A DNA stretch of 64,000 bases. Origin: Streptomyces sp. RKAG293. Lineage in GTDB: Bacteria > Actinomycetota > Actinomycetes > Streptomycetales > Streptomycetaceae. Made by a program: the position numbers and the translations under genes. A model generated the notes under the pieces. That model had not been told where the DNA came from. It saw only the letters and a program-made list of their open reading frames with translations, and made no database searches. Where the stretch lies: NCBI RefSeq assembly GCF_023701745.1, contig NZ_JAJOZB010000001.1:7115001-7179000 (forward strand). Reading direction: 5' to 3'. Below are positions 57,570 through 64,000 of the stretch, piece after piece. The first letter of the stretch is position 1; every line of letters starts with the position of its first letter.

Positions 57570-58976
57570 ATGAGCGGATCCGAGGTGTACGGACGTCCTC
57601 CGGAGACGGCCGCGGTGGTCGTGGGCGGCGGGCTGGCCGGCACCACGGCGGCGCTGGAGCTGGCCGACGCCGGGCTCCGGGTGACGCTGATCGAATCACG
57701 TCCCCGGCTGGGCGGACTGGCGTTCTCGTTCAAGCGCGGTGAGCTGACCGTCGACAACGGGCAGCATGTCTTCCTGCGCTGCTGCACCGCCTACCAGTGG
57801 TTCGTCGACCGGATCGCGGCCCGTGACCTGGTCACCCTCCAGGACCGGCTCGACGTGCCCGTCCTGGACGCGGCGACCATGCGGCTGGGCCGGCTGCGCC
57901 GCGCCGCGCTGCCCGTGCCGCTGCACCTGGCGGCGAGCCTCGCCACGTATCCGCACCTGTCGCTCCGGGAGCGGGCCACGGTCGGCCGCGCCGCGCTGGC
58001 GCTGCGCGCCCTGGACCTGGCGGACCCGGCACTGGACGACACCGACTTCGCGAGCTGGCTGCGGGACCGGGGCCAGTCCCCGCGCACCATCGAGGCGCTG
58101 TGGGACCTGGTGGGCGTCGCGACGCTCAACGCCACCGCGGCGAACGCCTCGCTGGGGCTGGCCGCCATGGTCTTCAAGACCGGGCTGCTGTCCGAGGCCG
58201 GCGCCGCCGACATCGGCTGGGCCGCCGCGCCGCTCGGCGAGCTGCACGACGACCGGGCCCGCAAGGCCCTGGACGCGGCGGGCGTCCGGATCATGCTGCG
58301 GTCCCGGGTGACCGGCATCAAGCCGGCCGCCGGGGGCGGCTGGCTGGTCGACGCCGAGACCGGGCCGGGGCGCGGCGAGCAGCTCGACGCCGGCACCGTC
58401 GTCATGGCCCTGCCGCAGCGCGAGACCCACGGGCTGCTGCCCGAGGGCGCGCTGGACGACCCGGACGCGCTGCTGGGGATCGGCACCGCGCCGATCCTGA
58501 ACGTGCACGTCGTCTACGACCGCCAGGTGCTGCGCCAGCCGTTCTTCGCCGCGCTCGGCAGCCCCGTCCAGTGGGTCTTCGACCGGACCGGGAGCTCGGG
58601 GATGACCGGTCCCGGCCAGTACCTGGCCGTCTCGCAGTCCGCCGTCGAGGACGAGATCGATCTGCCGGTCGCGGAGCTGCGGGAGCGCTATCTGCCGGAG
58701 CTGGAACGTCTGCTGCCCGCGGCCAGGGGGGCCGGTGTGACGGACTTCTTCGTCACCCGGGAGCGCACGGCGACCTTCGCCCCGGCTCCCGGTGTCGGCC
58801 GGCTGCGGCCGGGAGCGGCCACCCGCGCCCCCGGTCTGTACCTGGCCGGCGCGTGGACCGACACCGGCTGGCCCGCGACCATGGAGAGCGCCGTGCGCAG
58901 CGGACTGCACGCCTCCCGAGAAGCTTTGACCGCACTAGGCCTTCCGTTCGAGAACGATGTTGTGAGGGCCGTATGA
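57570..58976 (+). CDS. hpnE: Hydroxysqualene dehydroxylase HpnE
   Basis: This 468-residue FAD-dependent amine-oxidase-fold enzyme reduces hydroxysqualene to squalene. It has the N-terminal dinucleotide fold VVVGGGLAGTTAALELADAGLRVTLIESRPRLGG, DNGQHVFLRCCTAYQWFV (family-specific GQHV), LWDLVGVATLNATAANASLGLAAMVFKTG, and the C-terminal FAD motif LYLAGAWTDTGWPATMESAVRSG. GGAG lies 5 bases before ATG 57570. Confidence 0.94.
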   Translation: MSGSEVYGRPPETAAVVVGGGLAGTTAALELADAGLRVTLIESRPRLGGLAFSFKRGELTVDNGQHVFLRCCTAYQWFVDRIAARDLVTLQDRLDVPVLDAATMRLGRLRRAALPVPLHLAASLATYPHLSLRERATVGRAALALRALDLADPALDDTDFASWLRDRGQSPRTIEALWDLVGVATLNATAANASLGLAAMVFKTGLLSEAGAADIGWAAAPLGELHDDRARKALDAAGVRIMLRSRVTGIKPAAGGGWLVDAETGPGRGEQLDAGTVVMALPQRETHGLLPEGALDDPDALLGIGTAPILNVHVVYDRQVLRQPFFAALGSPVQWVFDRTGSSGMTGPGQYLAVSQSAVEDEIDLPVAELRERYLPELERLLPAARGAGVTDFFVTRERTATFAPAPGVGRLRPGAATRAPGLYLAGAWTDTGWPATMESAVRSGLHASREALTALGLPFENDVVRAV

Positions 58977-59005
58977 GCACAGCCAGTGCAACCAGAGGAG
59001 TAAAC

Positions 59006-60043
59006 GTGACCGCTGCCGGCGTCCTTGAGCTGCTGGAGCGCGGCCGCACCCTGTCCACACCGGTGCTCCGCTCGGCCGTGGAACGGCTCGCGCCACCGAT
59101 GGACACCGTCGCCGCCTACCACTTCGGGTGGATCGACGCGGCCGGCCGGCCGGCCGACGGCGACGGCGGCAAGGCCGTGCGCCCCGCGCTGGCCCTGCTG
59201 TCCGCCGAGGCGGCGGGAGTGCCGCCCGAGGTCGGCATCCCCGGCGCGGTCGCCGTCGAGCTGGTCCACAACTTCTCACTGCTGCACGACGACCTGATGG
59301 ACGGCGACGAGCAGCGCCGGCACCGCGACACCGTATGGAAGGTGCACGGTCCCGCCCAGGCGATCCTGGTCGGTGACGCACTGTTCGCGCTCGCCAACGA
59401 GGTGCTGCTGGAGCAGTGCACCGTGGACGCGGGCCGCGCCACCCGGCGGCTCACCGTCGCGACCCGCAAGCTGATCGACGGCCAGGCCCAGGACATCTCC
59501 TTCGAGCACCGCGAGCGGGTCACCGTCGAGGAGTGCCTGGAGATGGAGGGCAACAAGACCGGTGCCCTGCTGGCCTGCGCCTCCTCCATCGGCGCGGTGC
59601 TCGGCGGCGCGTCGGACTCCGACGCCGACGCGCTGGAGGAGTACGGCTACCACCTCGGGCTGGCCTTCCAGGCGATCGACGATCTGCTCGGCATCTGGGG
59701 TGACCCGGCCGCGACCGGCAAGCAGACCTGGAGCGATCTGCGGCAGCGCAAGAAGTCACTGCCCGTGGTCGCCGCGCTGGCGGCCGGCGGCAGCGCTTCG
59801 GAACAACTCGGGGAACTGCTGGCGGCAGATGCCAAGAATCCTGAAACAGGTGCGTTCAGTGAGGAAGAGTTCGCCCTGCGGGCGGCGTTGATCGAAGAGG
59901 CGGGAGGCCGGGAGTGGACGTCCCAGGAAGCCCGCCGGCAATACGCCACTGCAATCGCCGCGCTGGATAAAATGGACATGCCGGACGAAATTCAACGTAA
60001 GCTCGTAGGCCTGGCGGATTTTGTGGTGGTTCGCGAGAAATAA
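59006..60043 (+). CDS. Polyprenyl diphosphate synthase
   Basis: This 345-residue trans-prenyltransferase adds IPP units to an allylic diphosphate. The first Asp-rich motif is LLHDDLMDGDEQRRH and the second FQAIDDLLGIWGD. KAVRPALALLSAEAAG and GQAQDISFEHRERVTVEECLEMEGNKTGALL are typical. Its position suggests it makes farnesyl diphosphate for HpnD, though another chain length cannot be excluded. GTG 59006 is chosen because AGAGGAG ends 5 bases upstream; ATG 58973, overlapping the hpnE stop, is the alternative. A 97-bp gap follows before shc. Confidence 0.9.
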   Translation: MTAAGVLELLERGRTLSTPVLRSAVERLAPPMDTVAAYHFGWIDAAGRPADGDGGKAVRPALALLSAEAAGVPPEVGIPGAVAVELVHNFSLLHDDLMDGDEQRRHRDTVWKVHGPAQAILVGDALFALANEVLLEQCTVDAGRATRRLTVATRKLIDGQAQDISFEHRERVTVEECLEMEGNKTGALLACASSIGAVLGGASDSDADALEEYGYHLGLAFQAIDDLLGIWGDPAATGKQTWSDLRQRKKSLPVVAALAAGGSASEQLGELLAADAKNPETGAFSEEEFALRAALIEEAGGREWTSQEARRQYATAIAALDKMDMPDEIQRKLVGLADFVVVREK

Positions 60044-60140
60044 AGATCTAACGTGGAGCGCAGCACGTCGCCGACCAAGCACGTGTAACGGTCGACGGCA
60101 GCCCCAACACCGCAGAAGTCTCAACTGCAAAGGGGAAGCC

Positions 60141-62153
60141 ATGACAGCGACGACCGACGGCGGTCCGGGGGCCCCAGCCCCCCAGGCACCTTCGGCCAGC
60201 ACCACCTCGGCACCGCACCCCGTACACGTCGGTGGTGCCGAGGCGGCGGCGCAGCGTGCCGCGCAACGCGCCGCCGCCCATCTCCTGGCGGCCCAGCATC
60301 CCGACGGGTGGTGGAAGGGCGACCTCGAGACCAACGTGACCATGGACTCCGAGGATCTGCTGCTCCGTCAGTTCCTCGGCATCCAGGACGAGCGGACCAC
60401 CCAGGCCGCCGCCCGCTGGATCCGCTCGCTGCAGCGCGACGACGGGTCCTGGCCCACCTTCCACAGCGGGCCGGGGGACCTGTCCGCGACGATCGAGGCG
60501 TATGTCGCGCTGCGGCTGGCGGGCGACACGCCGGAGGCGCCGCACATGGCGAGCGCCTCGGCGTGGGTGCGCGAGGCCGGCGGTGTCGTCGGGGCCCGGG
60601 TCTTCACCAGGATCTGGCTGGCCCTGTTCGGCTGGTGGCGGTGGGAGGACCTCCCCGAGCTGCCGCCGGAGATCATCTACCTCCCCAAGTGGTTCCCGCT
60701 CAACATCTACGCCTTCGGCTGCTGGGCCCGGCAGACCATCGTCCCGCTCACCGTCGTCGCCGCCCACCGGCCGGTCCGGCCGGCGCACTTCGGGATCAGC
60801 GAACTGCACAAGGACCCGGCGCAGCCCAATCCGCCGCGCCCGCCCGCACCGCTCGCCAGCTGGGACGGGCTCTTCCAGCGGCTGGACCGGGCCCTGCACC
60901 TGTACCGCAGGGTCGGCGTCCGACCGCTGCGCCGTACCGCGCTCAAGGCCTGCGCGCGCTGGATCATCGATCGCCAGGAGGACGACGGCTGCTGGGGCGG
61001 GATCCAGCCGCCCGCCGTGTACTCGGTCATCGCCCTGCATCTGCTCGGCTATGAACTCGACCATCCGGTGGTGCGTGCCGGGCTCGACTCGCTGGATCGT
61101 TTCGCCGTGTGGCCGGACGAGGACACCCGGATGATCGAGGCCTGTCAGTCCCCGGTCTGGGACACCTGCCTCGCCACCATCGCGCTGGCCGACGCCGGGG
61201 TGGCGACCGACCACCCGGCGCTGGTCAAGGCGGTCGACTGGATGCTCGACGAGCAGATCACCAAGCCGGGCGACTGGTCGGTCCAGCGGCCGGGGCTGCA
61301 GCCGGGCGGGTGGGCGTTCGAGTTCCACAACGACAACTACCCGGACATCGACGACACCGCCGAGGTCGTGCTGGCCCTGCTGCGGGTCCAGCACCCCGAT
61401 CCGGGACGGGTCGACGCCGCCGTGGAGAAGGCCGTCCGCTGGAACATCGGCATGCAGTCGAAGAACGGCGCGTGGGGTGCCTTCGACGCCGACAACACCA
61501 GCGCGTTCCCCAACCGGCTGCCGTTCTGCGACTTCGGTGAGGTCATCGACCCGCCGTCCGCCGATGTCACCGCGCACGTGGTGGAGATGCTCGCCTCGCT
61601 CGGCCTGGAGGACGACACCCACACCCGGCGCGGCATCGACTGGCTGCTGGCCGAACAGGAGGACAACGGAGCCTGGTTCGGCCGCTGGGGCGTCAACTAC
61701 ATCTACGGCACCGGCTCGGCGGTGCCCGCGCTGGTGGCCGCCGGCCTCCCGGTGACCCACCCCGCCGTCCGACGGGCCGTCAGCTGGCTGCAGAGCGTGC
61801 AGAACCAGGACGGCGGCTGGGGCGAGGACCTGCGCTCCTACTCCGACCACGAGTGGATCGGCCGCGGTGTCTCGACCGCCTCGCAGACCGCCTGGGCGCT
61901 GCTCGCCCTGCTGTCGGCGGGCGAGCGCGACAGTGCGGCGGTGGAGCGCGGGGTGCGCTGGCTCGTCGACACCCAGAAGGCCGACGGCTCCTGGGACGAG
62001 CCGTACTTCACCGGGACCGGGTTCCCCCGGGACTTCTCGATCAACTACCACCTGTACCGGATGGTCTTCCCGCTCACCGCGCTCGGGCGCTACGCCCGCG
62101 ATGAACCGCTGGGAGTCATCGGCAACGTGACGAAGGGGAAGGCGGCCGGATGA
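60141..62153 (+). CDS. shc: Squalene-hopene cyclase
   Basis: This monotopic membrane enzyme cyclises squalene to hopene and hopanol, the ring skeleton of bacterial hopanoids. The 670 residues have the catalytic DIDD at 402-405 (DxDD general acid). There are multiple QW repeats (for example QRDDGSWPTFHSGPGDLSATIEAYVALRL, QSVQNQDGGWGEDLRSY, DTQKADGSWDEPYFTGTGFPRDFSINYHLYRMVFPLTALGRY) and GNVTKGKAAG at the end. AGGGGA lies 6 bases before the ATG. Its stop overlaps hpnG (ATGA). Confidence 0.96.
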   Translation: MTATTDGGPGAPAPQAPSASTTSAPHPVHVGGAEAAAQRAAQRAAAHLLAAQHPDGWWKGDLETNVTMDSEDLLLRQFLGIQDERTTQAAARWIRSLQRDDGSWPTFHSGPGDLSATIEAYVALRLAGDTPEAPHMASASAWVREAGGVVGARVFTRIWLALFGWWRWEDLPELPPEIIYLPKWFPLNIYAFGCWARQTIVPLTVVAAHRPVRPAHFGISELHKDPAQPNPPRPPAPLASWDGLFQRLDRALHLYRRVGVRPLRRTALKACARWIIDRQEDDGCWGGIQPPAVYSVIALHLLGYELDHPVVRAGLDSLDRFAVWPDEDTRMIEACQSPVWDTCLATIALADAGVATDHPALVKAVDWMLDEQITKPGDWSVQRPGLQPGGWAFEFHNDNYPDIDDTAEVVLALLRVQHPDPGRVDAAVEKAVRWNIGMQSKNGAWGAFDADNTSAFPNRLPFCDFGEVIDPPSADVTAHVVEMLASLGLEDDTHTRRGIDWLLAEQEDNGAWFGRWGVNYIYGTGSAVPALVAAGLPVTHPAVRRAVSWLQSVQNQDGGWGEDLRSYSDHEWIGRGVSTASQTAWALLALLSAGERDSAAVERGVRWLVDTQKADGSWDEPYFTGTGFPRDFSINYHLYRMVFPLTALGRYARDEPLGVIGNVTKGKAAG

Positions 62154-62743
62154 CGGCTCTGCTCGTCGTCTGCGCCCTCGGCGTCGAACGGTTCGCCCTG
62201 CGGGGCGGGGACCGGACCGGCGCCGCGGGGCCCGTCGCCCTGCTGCGCACCGGCATGGGACCGCAGGCCGCCGGCCGGGCCGTCACCGAAGCACTGCGCG
62301 CCCCGGAACTGCGGGACGCGGCGGTGCTCGCCACCGGATTCTGCGCCGGGCTCAGCCCCGGCATGCGCCCCGGCGACCTGGTGGTCTCGGACGAGACCCA
62401 CGGGGCCGGACAACTGGCCGCCGCACTCGAAGCGGCGGGGCACACCGTTCACACCGGACGCCTGGCCGGGTCCGACCATGTCGTACGGGGCGCGGAACGC
62501 TCCGTTCTGCGGTCGACAGGAGCGATCGCGGTCGATATGGAATCCACCGCAATACTCCATGCCGCCCTGGCGCACGGACCGCGGCCTGTCGCCGCCGTCC
62601 GCGTTGTTGTCGACACTCCCGAGCATGAATTGCTCCGTGTCGGCACGCTGCGCACCGGAATTACCGCATTCCGCGTGCTAAGGGCTATTCTTCCTGCCTT
62701 TTTCGAATGGCACCGTACTACCGCTGTGCTCTCCTGGAGGTGA
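62150..62743 (+). CDS. hpnG: Hopanoid-associated nucleoside phosphorylase/nucleosidase HpnG
   Basis: HpnG removes adenine from adenosylhopane to give ribosylhopane (as phosphate), the branch point of extended C35 hopanoids. The 197-residue PNP/MTAN-fold protein shows LLRTGMGPQAAGRAVTEAL, LATGFCAGLSPGMRPGDLVVSDETHG, and AIAVDMESTAILHAALAHGP (substrate-binding DMES). It starts within the shc stop and is followed after 5 bp by hpnH. It is often mislabelled as a butenyl-diphosphate reductase in actinobacterial genomes. Confidence 0.9.
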   Translation: MTALLVVCALGVERFALRGGDRTGAAGPVALLRTGMGPQAAGRAVTEALRAPELRDAAVLATGFCAGLSPGMRPGDLVVSDETHGAGQLAAALEAAGHTVHTGRLAGSDHVVRGAERSVLRSTGAIAVDMESTAILHAALAHGPRPVAAVRVVVDTPEHELLRVGTLRTGITAFRVLRAILPAFFEWHRTTAVLSWR

Positions 62744-62748
62744 GCTAG

Positions 62749-63774
62749 ATGGCTATGCCGCTCCGCCAGTCCATCCGGGTCGGAACGTACCTCATGGAAC
62801 AGAAGCTCCGACGCCGTGACAAGTTCCCCTTGATCGTGGAACTGGAGCCGCTGTTCGCCTGCAACCTGGCCTGCGAGGGCTGTGGAAAGATCCAGCACCC
62901 GGCGGGAGTCCTCAAGCAGCGCATGCCGGTCGCCCAGGCGGTCGGCGCGGTGCTCGAGTCCGGCGCCCCGATGGTGTCCATCGCCGGTGGCGAGCCCCTG
63001 ATGCACCCCCAGATCCACGAGATCGTGCGCCAGTTGGTGGCCAAGCGGAAGTACGTCTTCCTCTGCACCAACGCGCTGCTGATGCGCAAGAAGATGGACA
63101 ACTTCACGCCGTCCCCGTACTTCGCCTTCACCGTGCACATCGACGGGCTGAAGGAGCGGCACGACGAGTCGGTCGCCAAGGAGGGCGTCTTCGAGGAAGC
63201 GGTCGAGGCGATCAAGGAGGCCAAGAAGCGCGGCTTCCGGGTCACCACCAACTCGACCTTCTTCAACACCGACACCCCGCAGAGCATCATCGAGGTCCTC
63301 GACTACCTCAATGACGATCTGAAGGTCGACGAGATGATGATCTCGCCCGCCTACGCCTACGAGAAGGCACCCGACCAGGAGCACTTCCTCGGCGTCGAGC
63401 AGACCAGGGAGCTGTTCAAGAAGTCCTTCGCGAACGGCAACCGCCGGAAGTGGCGGCTCAACCACAGCCCGCTCTTCCTGGACTTCCTGGAAGGCAAGGT
63501 GGACTTCCCGTGCACCGCCTGGGGCATCCCCAACTACTCGCTCTTCGGCTGGCAGCGCCCCTGCTACCTGATGAGTGACGGGTATGTGCCGACGTACCGG
63601 GAGCTCGTCGAGGAGACCGACTGGGACAAGTACGGTCGCGGCAAGGACCCGCGCTGCTCCAACTGCATGGCGCACTGCGGCTACGAGCCGACCGCCGTAC
63701 TCGCGACGATGGGCTCCCTGAAGGAGTCGCTCCGTGCCGCCCGCGAGACGGTGGCAGGAAACCGCGGGAAGTGA
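62749..63774 (+). CDS. hpnH: Adenosyl-hopene synthase HpnH (radical SAM)
   Basis: HpnH uses S-adenosylmethionine to attach an adenosyl radical to hopene, giving adenosylhopane. The 341-residue radical-SAM protein has the cluster motif CNLACEGC at residues 38-45 (C-x3-C-x2-C), MVSIAGGEPLMHPQIHEIVRQL (GGE), and FAFTVHIDGLKERHDESV. The HpnH-type C-terminus is present (HSPLFLDFLEGKVDFPCTAWGIPNYS, GRGKDPRCSNCMAHCGYEP). The start is ATG 62749 with GGAGG about 8 bases upstream. Confidence 0.96.
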   Translation: MAMPLRQSIRVGTYLMEQKLRRRDKFPLIVELEPLFACNLACEGCGKIQHPAGVLKQRMPVAQAVGAVLESGAPMVSIAGGEPLMHPQIHEIVRQLVAKRKYVFLCTNALLMRKKMDNFTPSPYFAFTVHIDGLKERHDESVAKEGVFEEAVEAIKEAKKRGFRVTTNSTFFNTDTPQSIIEVLDYLNDDLKVDEMMISPAYAYEKAPDQEHFLGVEQTRELFKKSFANGNRRKWRLNHSPLFLDFLEGKVDFPCTAWGIPNYSLFGWQRPCYLMSDGYVPTYRELVEETDWDKYGRGKDPRCSNCMAHCGYEPTAVLATMGSLKESLRAARETVAGNRGK

Positions 63775-64000
63775 CGACCGCGATGTCGGGGATCGAGCCG
63801 GTAGCGCTCGGCCTGCCCGGGGTACCGGCCCGCCCGCTCCCGATGCGCCGCCCCTCGCGGCGCACCGGGAGCGGGCCGGTCGCGTTGGGTGGCAGCGCCC
63901 CGACGATCGCGAGGGCGGCGGCCGCGGCCGGCACGCCGGTCGAACCGGCGATGAAGATCGCCGAGCAGATGGAATCCGACGGCGCGTTCTCCGGGGTACC
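63771..64000 (+). pseudogene. ispG: Internally deleted ispG (HMBPP synthase) reading frame, 3' end outside window
   Basis: Translation opens with GTG overlapping the hpnH stop (GTGA). The first 45 residues resemble the IspG N-terminus (LGLPGVPARPLPMRRPSRR, then GPVALGGSAP). The frame then runs through an Ala-rich joint (IARAAAAAGTP) straight into VEPAMKIAEQMESDGAFSGV, which looks like the usual IspG C-terminus. The central part of about 300 residues, with the TIM barrel and the iron-sulfur cysteines, is absent. It therefore cannot be a functional HMBPP synthase. The gene is cut off at base 64000. The match relies on remembered family sequences. Confidence 0.65.

Noticed and set aside
55644..63774. 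Terpene antibiotic cluster instead of hopanoid genes
   Set aside because: The order hpnC-D-E, shc, hpnG, hpnH and the DIDD-bearing cyclase with QW repeats are specific to hopanoid synthesis.

Overview
This 64 kb window is high-GC chromosomal DNA from an actinomycete, almost certainly a Streptomyces. The evidence is strong GC bias at third codon positions, frequent GTG starts, ATGA/GTGA stop-start overlaps, an initiator tRNA with an actinobacterial acceptor stem, and a gene order (SCO6745-like protein, idi, CDP-alcohol/exporter operon, hpnC-D-E, shc, hpnG, hpnH) like the hopanoid region I recall from S. coelicolor. The species cannot be named from sequence alone.

Layout. 0-8 kb: a truncated branched-chain-type substrate-binding lipoprotein, a long-chain acyl-CoA synthetase, an MFS exporter divergent from a double-domain Lrp/AsnC regulator, and a LysR regulator divergent from an SBF-like transporter. 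8-14 kb: a thioesterase/DoxX pair, fdhD with an in-frame repeat insertion beside the 3' remnant of an iron-sulfur protein gene, chorismate mutase, a degenerate beta-carbonic-anhydrase-like protein, an aldehyde dehydrogenase and a DUF2254 membrane protein. 14-25 kb: tRNA-Leu(GAG), a 1141-residue helical-repeat protein of unknown function, a VOC protein, an aldo/keto reductase, a pseudouridine kinase/psuG pair, an ABC-F protein, a nitroreductase, and the initiator tRNA. 25-33 kb: a six-gene acyl-CoA carboxylation/oxidation operon ending in its own TetR regulator, with a palindromic operator candidate in front of the first gene. 33-47 kb: acyl-ACP desaturase behind a 33-bp nested palindrome, ddaH, a second ABC-F protein, a secreted S53 protease paired with a TrmB regulator, and several small regulatory or stress genes.

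47-55 kb is the most intriguing region. Next to idi lies a tightly overlapping operon encoding a DUF5941/CDP-alcohol phosphotransferase, a CTP-type nucleotidyltransferase, a glycerol-1-phosphate-dehydrogenase-like enzyme, a second CDP-alcohol phosphotransferase lacking the last Asp of its signature, a family 2 glycosyltransferase, and a Wzm/Wzt-type ABC exporter. Together they look like a pathway that makes a polyol phosphate, activates it as a CDP-alcohol, transfers it to a lipid or glycan, and exports the product. 55-64 kb is the hopanoid operon: squalene synthesis (hpnC, hpnD, hpnE), a polyprenyl diphosphate synthase, squalene-hopene cyclase, and the adenosyl/ribosyl side-chain genes hpnH and hpnG. 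It ends in what looks like an ispG with its central catalytic region deleted.

No insertion sequence, prophage, CRISPR array or rRNA was seen. Short tandem duplications at gene borders and two decayed reading frames suggest that small slippage and deletion events have reshaped the region.
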